Positions 24,564-32,498 of a stretch of 64,000 bases of DNA are shown one piece after another; the first letter of the stretch is position 1; each line of letters begins with the position of its first letter. Under the pieces are notes generated by a model. That model saw only the letters and a program-made list of their open reading frames with translations, had not been told where the DNA came from and made no database searches. This DNA comes from Thermoleophilia bacterium. Its GTDB lineage: Bacteria > Actinomycetota > Thermoleophilia > RBG-16-64-13. A program made the translations under genes and the position numbers. Location: contig JAOSKU010000001.1 of NCBI GenBank assembly GCA_027493445.1, positions 3,368,822-3,432,821 on the forward strand, given 5' to 3'.

Positions 24564-25275
24564 GGTCAAAGAACTGAGCGTTGCCTACGGGGACGTGCAA
24601 GCTCTGTGGGACGTTTCCCTGGAGGTCGAGGAAGGGTCCATCGTGGCCCTCGTCGGGGCCAACGGTGCCGGGAAGACCACCTTGCTGAAGTCCATCTCGG
24701 GCCTTCTTCACCCCATCACTGGACACATCCTCTTCGAGGGTGAAGACCTGGTTCATTTGAATACGAAGCACCGCGTCGACAAAGGCATCGTCATGGTGCC
24801 GGAAGGACGGCGGCTCTTCCAGTCTCTCACCGTCCTCGAAAACCTGAGGCTGGGAGCGTATCTGCCGAAGGCTCGGGCCGACTACGATGACTCTCTCGAA
24901 CGAGTTTTTGCGCTTTTCCCCGTGCTGAAGGATCGGATGAACGGCAAGGCCGGTCTGATGAGCGGCGGCGAGCAGCAAATGCTGGCGATCGGGCGGGCCG
25001 TTATGGCCCGACCAAGACTTGTCATGATCGACGAAGCTTCTCTGGGCCTCAGCCCCATTCTGACGAGGACGATCTTCGATCTGATCGTCGCGCTCAACGT
25101 GCAAGGCACCACAGTTCTCCTAGTCGAGCAGAACATCCACATGGCCCTGAAGATCTGCAGCAAGGCGTATGTGATGAAGACCGGACACATGGTGTTGAGT
25201 GGCACCGGGGGAGAGCTTCTTGCAAACGACGATGTACGGAAAGCCTATGTAGGCGAGAGGGGGAGCAGGTTGTAG
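24544..25275 (+). CDS. Branched-chain-type ABC transporter ATP-binding protein (LivF-like)
   Basis: A 243-aa ATPase. LLEVKELSVAYGDVQALWDVSL, Walker A GANGAGKTT, the LivF-typical VPEGRRLFQSLTVLENLRLGAY, signature MSGGEQQMLAIGRAVMARP, Walker B LVMIDEASLGLSP, H-loop region VLLVEQNIHMAL. The start is a TTG at 24544 within the end of the LivG-like gene; the alignment with other LivF proteins begins a few residues later, so this start is well placed. Its stop TAG (25273-25275) overlaps the GTG of the LivH-like gene. Confidence 0.92.
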   Translation: MANQLLEVKELSVAYGDVQALWDVSLEVEEGSIVALVGANGAGKTTLLKSISGLLHPITGHILFEGEDLVHLNTKHRVDKGIVMVPEGRRLFQSLTVLENLRLGAYLPKARADYDDSLERVFALFPVLKDRMNGKAGLMSGGEQQMLAIGRAVMARPRLVMIDEASLGLSPILTRTIFDLIVALNVQGTTVLLVEQNIHMALKICSKAYVMKTGHMVLSGTGGELLANDDVRKAYVGERGSRL

Positions 25276-26156
25276 TGGGTTCGCTCGTTCAGGTCCTGAC
25301 CAACGGCATTCTCCTGGGGTCCATGTATGGGATCGCGGCCATTGGTCTCAGCCTCATTTTCGGGACGATGAGGATCATCTTCATTGCCCAAGGGACGATG
25401 ATCGTCCTCTTCGCCTACTTGGTCTACTGGTCGTTCCAGAAAGCCGGCATCGATCCGTATCTATCTTTGCTCACGGTGGTGCCTTTGGCGTTTGTTCTGG
25501 GCTTGGGGCTGTTCTATCTCCTGTTCCGGAAGGCGGCCGCGCTCGAGGACAGGAACGTCTCGTTGCTGCTCGCGGTGGGTCTGATGTACCTGATCGACAA
25601 CCTCATTTTGAAGGCTTGGTCGGCCACGCCGCGTGGCTTGAACATCTCGTATTCAAGCGCCATGATCGTGGTTTGGGGCCTCCGGGTGTCGTGGCTGCGC
25701 CTGGCGCTCCTGGGGCTCGCGCTGGCGTCTGCTTTCGTTGTGTACGCCTTCCTGAAGAAGACGAGAGTGGGGACGGCTGTGAGGGCGGCCTCTGAGGACA
25801 TGGAGGCGACGACGATCCAGGGGATCAACTCCGTCTGGGTGTCTGCGATCAGCTTCGCCATCGGGATCGCCCTGGCCGGGGTCGCCGGTGTCGGTATGGC
25901 GACGGTCTACTCTTTCGACTACCAGTTCGGGTTCGTCTTCGCCATCAAGGCCCTGGTCGCACTCGCACTCGGGGGCATCGGCAACGTGTTCGGCGCTCTG
26001 GCGGGGGGCCTCCTCCTGGGTATCATCGAGAACCTTGCCGCCTACTACGTCGGGATCGCCTGGATCGAGATAGCCTCCTATGGGGTCTTCATGCTCGTGC
26101 TGATCTTCCTACCCCAGGGCTTGTTCGGCCGGCGGGCTCTGGTCAAGAAGGTCTGA
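25275..26156 (+). CDS. Branched-chain-type ABC transporter permease (LivH-like)
   Basis: An inner-membrane permease of 293 aa with about eight hydrophobic segments. LTNGILLGSMYGIAAIGLSLIFGTMRIIFIAQGTMIVLFAYLVY is the usual LivH opening, RAASEDMEATTIQGINSVWVSAISFAIGIALAGVAGVGMA the usual cytoplasmic-loop motif, and AIKALVALALGGIGNVFGALAGGLLLGIIENLAAYYVG the usual end. A GTG start overlaps the LivF-like stop. With the LivM-like protein it should form the translocation channel of this transporter. Confidence 0.92.
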   Translation: MGSLVQVLTNGILLGSMYGIAAIGLSLIFGTMRIIFIAQGTMIVLFAYLVYWSFQKAGIDPYLSLLTVVPLAFVLGLGLFYLLFRKAAALEDRNVSLLLAVGLMYLIDNLILKAWSATPRGLNISYSSAMIVVWGLRVSWLRLALLGLALASAFVVYAFLKKTRVGTAVRAASEDMEATTIQGINSVWVSAISFAIGIALAGVAGVGMATVYSFDYQFGFVFAIKALVALALGGIGNVFGALAGGLLLGIIENLAAYYVGIAWIEIASYGVFMLVLIFLPQGLFGRRALVKKV

Positions 26157-26158
26157 TC

Positions 26159-27205
26159 ATGGGAGGAATCGAGAGGATCGAAAGCGCGGACGTGAGGCTC
26201 GTGGCGGGCACCAAAGGGTTGAACAAGCGGAAGCTGATCTGGGCGGGCCTCGGGGTCTTGGCGGTCGTGTTCTTCGGCACCCTGCCTTTCTACTACGATG
26301 TCCACAATGGGCAGTACGGCGTCTTCTTCTTCAACGTCTTCGTGTACGCCATCGTTGCGCAGGGGTGGAATCTGATAGGCGGGTACACGGGGCAGATCAG
26401 TCTGGGCCAGAATGCCTTCTTCGGCATTGGGGCCTACACCATGGCGTTGTTGTGGTTCAACGACGTCACGAAGACCGGGTATTACTTCGACCCGGTCCTG
26501 ATGATCGCAAGCGCAGTGGCGCCGGCCATCGTCGCCGTCCTGGTCGGACTGCCGCTGCTGTCCCGCCTGCGGGGCGACTACTTCGCCTTCGGAACGCTCG
26601 GGATGGGGATGATCGTTACAGTCCTCTTCATCAACGGGGGGTATTTCACCGGTGGCGCCGAGGGCAGGATGCTGGTCTCGAAGATGCCCCCGGACGTCGT
26701 TTTCAACCTGCGCACTCACTATTGGGTAGCTTTCCTGGTAGCCGTTCTGGTGACTCTGGTGGTCTACTTCCTGACTTCTTCCAGGGTCGGGCTAGCTCTG
26801 AAGGCCATCCGGGAAGACGAGGTCGCCGCGGCGTCCCACGGCGTCAATGTACTCAAGTACAAGGTCATTGCCTTCGCTGTGGGAGCGTCCACGGCGGGGG
26901 TGGCCGGCAGCATCTACGGCTACTACCTGCTTCAGGTGACGCCGTCCAACGTCCTCACTCAGAACTGGCTGTTCTACCCGATCCTCATGGTCGTGCTCGG
27001 GGGAACGGGGACGATCCTTGGTCCGTGGGTGGGTGCGTTCTTGATCTATCTCCTGTCCTGGTACGGAGACCAGTACTTCACGGGCTACAGCCCGATCCTC
27101 TCGGGGGTCGTCATCATACTGGTGATGCTGTTCCTACCGTCCGGCATCATGGGGCTCGGCCAGAAGGTGCCGGACTGGGGGAAGAGAGTCCGCGGTTCCG
27201 GATAG
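26159..27205 (+). CDS. Branched-chain-type ABC transporter permease (LivM-like)
   Basis: A 348-aa multi-pass permease. WNLIGGYTGQISLGQNAFFGIGAYTMALLW is the LivM hallmark; SSRVGLALKAIREDEVAAASHGVNVLKYKVIAFAVGASTAGVAGSIYGYYL is the EAA-like coupling loop; the protein ends IILVMLFLPSGIMGLGQKV. It starts 2 bases after the LivH-like stop and closes the transporter operon. The next 186 bases carry no recognised gene or riboswitch consensus; the corrinoid protein gene follows, so the transported compound may be a methylated substrate of that system (inference). Confidence 0.92.
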   Translation: MGGIERIESADVRLVAGTKGLNKRKLIWAGLGVLAVVFFGTLPFYYDVHNGQYGVFFFNVFVYAIVAQGWNLIGGYTGQISLGQNAFFGIGAYTMALLWFNDVTKTGYYFDPVLMIASAVAPAIVAVLVGLPLLSRLRGDYFAFGTLGMGMIVTVLFINGGYFTGGAEGRMLVSKMPPDVVFNLRTHYWVAFLVAVLVTLVVYFLTSSRVGLALKAIREDEVAAASHGVNVLKYKVIAFAVGASTAGVAGSIYGYYLLQVTPSNVLTQNWLFYPILMVVLGGTGTILGPWVGAFLIYLLSWYGDQYFTGYSPILSGVVIILVMLFLPSGIMGLGQKVPDWGKRVRGSG

Positions 27206-27391
27206 CTCCGACGCAAATGCGGCCAGGTGTCGTGACAGCCGGTCTCCGCCGAGCAAAGCGGGTGAGGCCGGGCTTGGTCGAGATGAAACCCTTCCCCCGC
27301 GAGCGACCGTGTACACACTGCTGTGCTGCTAACTGGGACACCGAGGCGGGGCTGAGGCGTCTCCATCCACGGACGAGGGGAGTTGACACGT

Positions 27392-28027
27392 ATGGCACAT
27401 GAACTTGTAGACGCGATGGTCGGCATGAAGGAAAAGGACGCCCTGCGCATCGTCCAGGAGATGCTCGAGCGCGGCGAAGATCCGCAGGAGGTGCTCCAGC
27501 TCTCGCAGGAGGCCATGCAGATCGTCGGCGATCGATACGAGGAGGGCTCCTTCTTCCTGCCGGAGCTCATGCTTTCGGGCGAGATGCTGAAGAAGATCGC
27601 CGGGTTGCTCAAGCCCCGGATGGCGGCCCAGGCCGACACCCGCGAGAAGCTGGGCCGGGTTGTCTTGGGCACCGTGCGCGGCGACATCCACGACATCGGC
27701 AAGGACATCGTGGGGTTCGTCCTCGATGTCAACGGCTTTGAAGTGACCGACCTGGGGATCAACGTATCCGAGGAGAAGTTCGTGACGGCGGTGCGCGAGC
27801 GGCAGCCCCAGGTCCTGGCGCTCTCGGGCTTTCTCTCCCTGGCCTTCGACTCGATGAAGTCGACGATCGAAGCGCTGGAGGAAGCTGGGCTGCGGGAGGG
27901 CGTAAGGGTCATCATCGGCGGCGGCCAGATGGACGAGACCGTGAGGCAGTTCACGGGTGCCGATGCCTACGGCGAGGATGCCATGGCCGCGGTCGCCTTC
28001 GCCAAGAATACCGGGAGGGTGAGCTAG
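27392..28027 (+). CDS. Corrinoid (cobalamin)-binding protein of methyltransferase type
   Basis: A 211-aa two-domain protein. Residues about 10-85 form the helical B12-binding cap (MVGMKEKDALRIVQEMLERG ... ELMLSGEMLKKI). From about 90 the Rossmann-like domain has the cobalt-ligand motif DIHDIG in TVRGDIHDIGKDIVGFVLDVNGFEVTDLG, then LSGFLSLAFDSMKSTIEAL and VIIGGG. This is the form of MtaC/MtbC/MttC-type methyl carriers. ATG 27392 is preferred over the frame start at 27383 because of GAGGGGAG upstream. The UroD-type gene follows one base after the stop, making a typical methyl-carrier plus methyltransferase pair. Confidence 0.92.
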   Translation: MAHELVDAMVGMKEKDALRIVQEMLERGEDPQEVLQLSQEAMQIVGDRYEEGSFFLPELMLSGEMLKKIAGLLKPRMAAQADTREKLGRVVLGTVRGDIHDIGKDIVGFVLDVNGFEVTDLGINVSEEKFVTAVRERQPQVLALSGFLSLAFDSMKSTIEALEEAGLREGVRVIIGGGQMDETVRQFTGADAYGEDAMAAVAFAKNTGRVS

Positions 28028-28028
28028 C

Positions 28029-29372
28029 ATGGTCACCACCGTGAAGAGCTGGGCGGAGCTCACACCCGAGGAGAAGCGCCAGAGGCGCTACGACTCGTGG
28101 CTGAATCCGGAGGGCGTGGAGTTCGTCAGCCCTGAGGCCGAAGCCACGTACAAGGCACGTGCGACCCGGGTTGCCGACGCGTACAGCCTGCGCACGCCCG
28201 ACCGGGTGCCCGTCTCGATGAACATGGGCTGGTATCCCGTGGCCTGGGCCGGCCTCAGCCCGTACGAGGCCATGCATGACTATGGAAAGGCGGCCGATGC
28301 GTACGTGCGCTTCAACCGCCACTTCCAAGCCGACGTGATGGCGAACCCCATCTTCATGACCCTGCCGGGCAGGGCCTTCGACCTCCTCGAGTACCGTCTC
28401 TATCATTGGCCGGGCCACGGCACCCCCAAGGACGCTGGCTTCCAGTACAACGAAGACGAGTGGATGAAGCCCGAGGAGTACGACCATCTCATCGAGGACC
28501 CCACCGACTTCTTCTACTCGGTCTACCTGCCGCGGATCTCGGGCGCCTACGAGATGTTCTCCCATTTGGGGTCGGCCTTCGATCTCGTGGAGATGCCTTT
28601 CGGCACGCTCGCCATGGGGCCTTGGGCCGCTCCCGGTGTGAAGACCAGCTTCGAGAAGCTGGTGGCCGCCGGTCAGGAGGTGGGAGCCTGGGCCGGGGCC
28701 ATCTTCCCGGCGGTGGGGACGCTGCAGTCCGACGGCTTCATCCAGATCTGGGGGGGCGCCTCCAAGGCCCCCTTCGACTTCATCGGGGACTCGCTGCGGG
28801 GCACCCGGGGCATGCTCCTCGACCTGTACCGCGAACCAGAGAAGGTGCTGGCCGCCTGTGACCGACTGGCGCCGCTCATGGTCAGATGGACGCTGCGGCG
28901 TGCCACCCCGAGCACCATCCCCGGCATCTTCATTCCGCTGCACAAAGGGGCCGACGGCTTCATGTCGCCGGCGCAGTTCGAGACCTTCTACTGGCCCAGC
29001 CTGCGGAAGGTCATCCTCGGCCTCATCGAGGAGGGCTTCACGCCCTTCTTGTTCGCGGAAGGACGGTACGGCTCGCGTCTGGAGACCATCTGCGATCTGC
29101 CGAAGGGCAAGACGGTGTGGCTCTTCGATCAGACCGACATGGCCCGGGCCAAGGAGACCATCGGCCAGGTGGCCTGCATCCAAGGGAACGTACCGCTCTC
29201 CTTGGCCCATGCGGGCACCCCGGAGCAGGTGACCGCCTACTGCCGGGAGCTGATCCAGACCGCCGGCAAGGATGGCGGCTACATCCTCGACTTTGGCGGC
29301 GTACTCGACTCGGCGAAACCCGAGAACGTCGAGGCCGTGGTCAAGGCGGCCAAGGATCTAGGGGTCTACTAG
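28029..29372 (+). CDS. Uroporphyrinogen decarboxylase-family methyltransferase (corrinoid-linked)
   Basis: A 447-aa protein of the UroD/MtaA/CmuA superfamily, longer than true UroD (about 350 aa). Recognisable pieces: ATRVADAYSLRTPDRVPV at the start, IFIPLHKGADGFMSPAQFETFYWPSLRKVILGLIEEGFTPFLFAEGRY, and the ending IQGNVPLSLAHAGTPEQVTAYCRELIQTAGKDGGYILDFGGVLDSAKPENVEAVVKAA, which is the UroD C-terminal block. The His-x-Cys zinc motif of MtaA is not evident; HKG occupies that place. With the corrinoid gene directly upstream it probably transfers a methyl group to or from cobalamin, as in a split CmuA. The methyl donor is unknown. Confidence 0.85.
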   Translation: MVTTVKSWAELTPEEKRQRRYDSWLNPEGVEFVSPEAEATYKARATRVADAYSLRTPDRVPVSMNMGWYPVAWAGLSPYEAMHDYGKAADAYVRFNRHFQADVMANPIFMTLPGRAFDLLEYRLYHWPGHGTPKDAGFQYNEDEWMKPEEYDHLIEDPTDFFYSVYLPRISGAYEMFSHLGSAFDLVEMPFGTLAMGPWAAPGVKTSFEKLVAAGQEVGAWAGAIFPAVGTLQSDGFIQIWGGASKAPFDFIGDSLRGTRGMLLDLYREPEKVLAACDRLAPLMVRWTLRRATPSTIPGIFIPLHKGADGFMSPAQFETFYWPSLRKVILGLIEEGFTPFLFAEGRYGSRLETICDLPKGKTVWLFDQTDMARAKETIGQVACIQGNVPLSLAHAGTPEQVTAYCRELIQTAGKDGGYILDFGGVLDSAKPENVEAVVKAAKDLGVY

Positions 29373-29602
29373 CAGGCTACTCAGAAAATGACCGTGCATC
29401 TTCATGGTTCGCGGGTGCCGCCGCAAGGGCGGCATGGGGAACTGATGGGAAATGACGCTTCGCCACCGGAGTGCGCTGGGTACGCGCCAGGCTAGGACGC
29501 AGGGAGCGCTCGTAGCAGCGCTACGGGCGCGAGTGAGGACAACGCATGGCGCCGCCCAGTGCGCTCCGGCGGCCGAGGTTTCTTTTTCCGACAGCCTCCT
29601 AG
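29371..29602. repeat. Second copy of the MITE-like repeat, diverged
   Basis: It starts at the UroD-like stop codon with AGCAGGCTACTCAGAAAATG, resembling the left end of the 14.85-kb element, and contains one internal unit (29496-29580: GACGCAGGGAGCGCTCGTAG, then GCGCCGCCCAGTGC and CGGCGGCCGAGG). It ends with an imperfect inverted end (ACAGCCTCCTAG). The copy is shorter than the first because only one internal unit is present. The remaining 150 bases up to the SDR stop show nothing recognisable. Confidence 0.65.
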
Positions 29603-29752
29603 CTCGGGCCCAAGGACTGGATCGATCTCTACGGGGCCTCACGGCCGGCCGGAAGGCGGCGCGGCCATGAGGCCCCGGCTTCTCCGGGAGCAACCGAGGC
29701 GGCCGAGCGCGCGCCCGCTGCGGGCGGCAGGGTCCCGTCGCGGACGGACGTC

Positions 29753-30517
29753 TCAGACGAGCTGGAAGCCCCCGTCGACATAGTATTCGCCGCCCGTGCA
29801 GTACGAGCTCTCATCGCAGGCGAGGAACAGCATGAGATCCGCGACCTCCTCTGGAGTGCCGTAGCGTCTCATCAGCGACGAGGCCTGCAGGTTGGCGGCA
29901 CCCTCGGAGGGGTCGTCGGGCGAGAAGGTGCGCTCGAGCTGGTGGATCATGGGCGTGTCGATGGTGCCCGGCAGGACTGCGTTAGCCCGGATGCCGGCCA
30001 GGGCGTACTCGACGGCGGCCGTGCGCATGATACCGAGCACCCCGTGCTTGGTGGCTGCGTAGGCCACGTTCCCCGGCTTGCCGCCCGTCCCTCCCGCCGA
30101 GGAGGTGAGGATGACGCTGCCTCCTCCACTGTCGACCATGGCGGGGATCCCGAACTTCATGGTGTAGAACACCGAGGTCAGGTTGATCTCTATGACCTTG
30201 AGGAAGATGTCGATGGGATAGTTCACGATGTCGGAGACCGTGCCCCAGATGCCCGCGTTGGGGAGCAGGATGTCGAGGCCGCCGCAGCGCTCCACCGCTG
30301 CCGCCACCGCCGCCTCCACCTGCTCCGGCCGGCTGACGTCGGCGACGAAACCGATGATCCTTTCGCCGGCCGCCGCCTGGAGGTCGTCCAGGCGACCCTG
30401 GTCGAGGTCGACCGCCAGGACATTCGCCCCTTCTTCTGCGAACCGCCTCGCCGCCGCCAGACCCAGGCCCGACCCGGCTCCGGTGATCAGCGCGGTCTTG
30501 CTTTCCAGCCGCCCCAT
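29753..30517 (-). CDS. SDR-family oxidoreductase
   Basis: A short-chain dehydrogenase of 254 aa with cofactor motif TGAGSGLG (13-20), NAG at LLPNAGIWG, catalytic Ser in ILTSSAG and YxxxK in AYAATKHG. LAVDLDQGRLDDLQ after beta-2 has an acidic residue, favouring NAD(H). Close neighbour of a second SDR and of the mycofactocin locus; some actinobacterial SDRs use mycofactocin as electron acceptor and carry a loop that locks NAD, but no such insertion is obvious here. Probably transcribed with the two upstream minus-strand genes (49-bp gap). Confidence 0.88.
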   Translation of the reverse strand: MGRLESKTALITGAGSGLGLAAARRFAEEGANVLAVDLDQGRLDDLQAAAGERIIGFVADVSRPEQVEAAVAAAVERCGGLDILLPNAGIWGTVSDIVNYPIDIFLKVIEINLTSVFYTMKFGIPAMVDSGGGSVILTSSAGGTGGKPGNVAYAATKHGVLGIMRTAAVEYALAGIRANAVLPGTIDTPMIHQLERTFSPDDPSEGAANLQASSLMRRYGTPEEVADLMLFLACDESSYCTGGEYYVDGGFQLV

Positions 30518-30566
30518 GTCTCTCCCTTCTCTGCTGTGTTGGCTCGGGCGGAAGGTCCGCCCGAGG

Positions 30567-31349
30567 CTACTTCGCCAGGATCCCGCCGTCGTTGACCAGG
30601 AGCGACCCGCACATGTAGTCGGATGCGCTCGAAGCCAGGAAGATGGCGGTGCCTTTCAGCTCCGCCGCCGCGGCCGGCCGTCCGATGGGGGCGAAGTCGC
30701 TCACCGTGCGGACGAACTCGGGATCGTCGAAAGCGCCGTCGGAGATGCGCGTGACGAAGAAGCCCGGGCATATCGCGTTCACATTGATGCCCAGAGGCGC
30801 GTACTCCAGGCCCAGCTCTCGCGTCAGGTTCACCACGGCGCCTTTGGCCGTGTTGTAGACGGGGATGGGCATCAGGCTCGACGAGCCCGCCAGGCCCCAG
30901 ATCGAGGCGATGTTGATCACCTTCCCGCTCCTCTGGCGCACCATGACCTTCAGGACCTCGCGCGCGCAGTAGAAGACCCCGTTGAGGTCGACATCGAGCA
31001 CGCGCCGCCACTCTTCGGTGGTCAGCTCGTGAAGGCGTTTGGGTTCCTTGTCGGCGACCCCCGCGTTGTTGAAGAGGATGTCGATGCGGCCGAAGGCGGC
31101 CACGGTCTGGTCGACCATGCGCGCCACCTCGTCCTCGTTGGTGACGTCGCACCGCAGCGCGAGCGTCTTGCGACCGAGCGCTTCGACCTTGGCCGTCGTG
31201 GTCTTGAGGCCCTCGGTGTCGATGTCGGACACGACGACGTCGGCCCCGCATTCGGCCATGGCCTCGGCGAAGACCATGCCTAGACCGCTGGCCGCTCCGG
31301 TGACCAGGGCGATCTTGCCGTCGAGCCCGAAGATGTCCTGCAGCCCCAT
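30567..31349 (-). CDS. SDR-family oxidoreductase
   Basis: A 260-aa short-chain dehydrogenase: GKIALVTGAASGLGMVFAEAM, acidic residue after beta-2 (VVVSDIDTEG; NAD-type), NNAG in ILFNNAGVADKEP, catalytic Ser in NIASIWGLAG and YxxxK in YNTAKGAV, then CPGFFVTRI. The layout is close to gluconate-5-dehydrogenase/3-oxoacyl reductase-like SDRs. ATG 31349 gives a standard N-terminus MGLQDIFGLDGKIALVTGA; the open frame continues much further upstream without family character. Located between another SDR and the ABM-domain gene. Confidence 0.88.
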   Translation of the reverse strand: MGLQDIFGLDGKIALVTGAASGLGMVFAEAMAECGADVVVSDIDTEGLKTTTAKVEALGRKTLALRCDVTNEDEVARMVDQTVAAFGRIDILFNNAGVADKEPKRLHELTTEEWRRVLDVDLNGVFYCAREVLKVMVRQRSGKVINIASIWGLAGSSSLMPIPVYNTAKGAVVNLTRELGLEYAPLGINVNAICPGFFVTRISDGAFDDPEFVRTVSDFAPIGRPAAAAELKGTAIFLASSASDYMCGSLLVNDGGILAK

Positions 31350-31504
31350 TCGTTCCCCCCGCGGTCTGTGGATCGGTATCTTTCCCGCCGGGTCACGCCC
31401 GGGACAGGTAGCGTGTGGCCCTGGGCTCGTCACAGGAGACGCCCCTTGATCGGGGCGGTCCGCGCTGAACGGCGCTGTGCCGAGCCAAGCCGCAGCGGCG
31501 GTGC

Positions 31505-31867
31505 TCAGCGGCGGAAGCCGACCTCCAGCGAGTAGAAGCGCGGCGACAGGTCGGCCATGGGGCCCCGCACCTTGCTCAGCTCTTCTTCGGGTCCCTGCAC
31601 CTCCATGCGGGTGAGGTCGGCGTACTGCATCGCCTCCCCGAGCAGGGGTCCCACGTGCTGGGCATGAGCCAGGAGCGCGTCGCCGTCGGCGTACCCCTCG
31701 CGGCACGAGGCCTCGATGCCGTCGAACGTGAAGCCGTAGTAGAGGCAGCCGGGCTCCTCGCTGGTGGCAGCCACCATCCGTTCGCAGACGGCCTTGAACT
31801 CCTGGAGCTTGCCCTCCTTGACGGTGAAATAAGGATGGATGCTGCAGCAGGTGTCTTTGATTGCCAT
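31505..31867 (-). CDS. Antibiotic biosynthesis monooxygenase (ABM)-domain protein
   Basis: A 120-aa single-domain protein of the dimeric ferredoxin-like ABM fold: CCSIHPYFTVKEGKLQEFKAVCERMVAATSEEPGCLYYGFTF is the core pattern. Such proteins include small cofactor-free monooxygenases, quinone-related enzymes and sugar mutarotases; none can be chosen. The start at 31867 follows AGAGGGGGACCG on the minus strand. It is the first gene of the minus-strand trio with two SDRs, and divergent from mftA across a 255-bp region holding an operator-like palindrome. Confidence 0.75.
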   Translation of the reverse strand: MAIKDTCCSIHPYFTVKEGKLQEFKAVCERMVAATSEEPGCLYYGFTFDGIEASCREGYADGDALLAHAQHVGPLLGEAMQYADLTRMEVQGPEEELSKVRGPMADLSPRFYSLEVGFRR

Positions 31868-31948
31868 CGGTCCCCCTCTCGATCGGATCCCCGGAGACGA
31901 ATCTTCTCGCAATCTCGCACGGAACGGAAGGCCGAGACACGTTTTTAT

Positions 31949-31964
31949 GAGCAGACGTCTGAAG
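31949..31964 (-). promoter_or_regulatory. Operator-like palindrome between the ABM gene and mftA
   Basis: Reading on the minus strand gives TTCAGACGTCTGCTCA, centred on the perfect palindrome CAGACGTCTG. It shares TCAGACGT with the exact operators at 41.5, 42.1 and 55.1 kb, but is otherwise diverged. Its placement 82 bases before the ABM start and upstream of the mftA promoter would let one regulator affect both directions. Confidence 0.35.
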
Positions 31965-31986
31965 TCACCTGGTCGTAGGTGGGCGG

Positions 31987-32015
31987 TTGACGGAGACCGG
32001 GGCGGTTGTTATGGT
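31987..32015 (+). promoter_or_regulatory. Candidate promoter of the mycofactocin operon
   Basis: TTGACG (31987-31992), a 17-base spacer, TATGGT (32010-32015). It would give a leader of about 100 bases before the mftA ATG at 32123, which has GGAGGATTCC as ribosome site. Confidence 0.55.
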
Positions 32016-32122
32016 GCCTCATGCCGGACACCGCGGGACGCTCGACGACGCGGCTGCGTCCGGTTCACGGTACTGGATGACGAGCTGACGTTGACCTTCT
32101 GCGCGCTGACGGAGGATTCCGG

Positions 32123-32242
32123 ATGAAACCAACGGCAAGCCAAACCGGTCCTCACGGCCCGACGGCCGGCGAGGAACCCGAGGTGCTCGAAGAGATCGAG
32201 GTGGAGGACCTGGCGGTCGACGGCATCTGCGGGGTGTACTAG
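32123..32242 (+). CDS. mftA: Mycofactocin precursor peptide MftA
   Basis: A 39-residue peptide, MKPTASQTGP at the start and IEVEDLAVDGICGVY at the end. The C-terminal Val-Tyr preceded by CG and the acidic EIEVEDL stretch are the mycofactocin precursor signature; in known systems MftC decarboxylates Tyr and cross-links the Val-Tyr pair. Here the residue before Cys is Ile instead of the Met common in mycobacteria. The start has a good GGAGG site. mftB begins 7 bases after the stop. This gene is too short for most gene callers. Confidence 0.93.
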   Translation: MKPTASQTGPHGPTAGEEPEVLEEIEVEDLAVDGICGVY

Positions 32243-32249
32243 CCTGCGG

Positions 32250-32498
32250 GTGAAGACGTATCGTCTGGCGCCTTGGGCCCGCGTCCGGCAGGAGGATTTC
32301 GGGCTCCTCTTCTACGACACCCGCAGCACCACGATGACCTTCGTGCGTTCTGGGGGCGGCCTGGTCGCCCCTGCCTTCGACGAGCGGGAGCGCCCACTGG
32401 GGATCGTCTGCCGCACGGCGGCCGAGGAGGAGCCTCTGCTGCGCGTGCTCGAGCGCCTCGAGGCCAAAGGACTGGTCGTTGCCACAGAACCTGAGTAG
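32250..32498 (+). CDS. mftB: Mycofactocin peptide chaperone MftB (PqqD-like)
   Basis: An 82-aa RiPP recognition element of PqqD type. KTYRLAPWARVRQEDFGLLFYDTRSTTMTFVRSGGGLVAP matches MftB: it binds the MftA leader and delivers it to MftC. LLRVLERLEAKGLVV at the end is the winged-helix part. The GTG start lies 7 bases after mftA; the stop overlaps the TTG of mftC by 20 bases. Confidence 0.92.
   Translation: MKTYRLAPWARVRQEDFGLLFYDTRSTTMTFVRSGGGLVAPAFDERERPLGIVCRTAAEEEPLLRVLERLEAKGLVVATEPE

Noticed and set aside
27206..27391. Possible cobalamin riboswitch before the corrinoid gene
   Set aside because: The conserved B12-box was not found, and no convincing stem set could be drawn.
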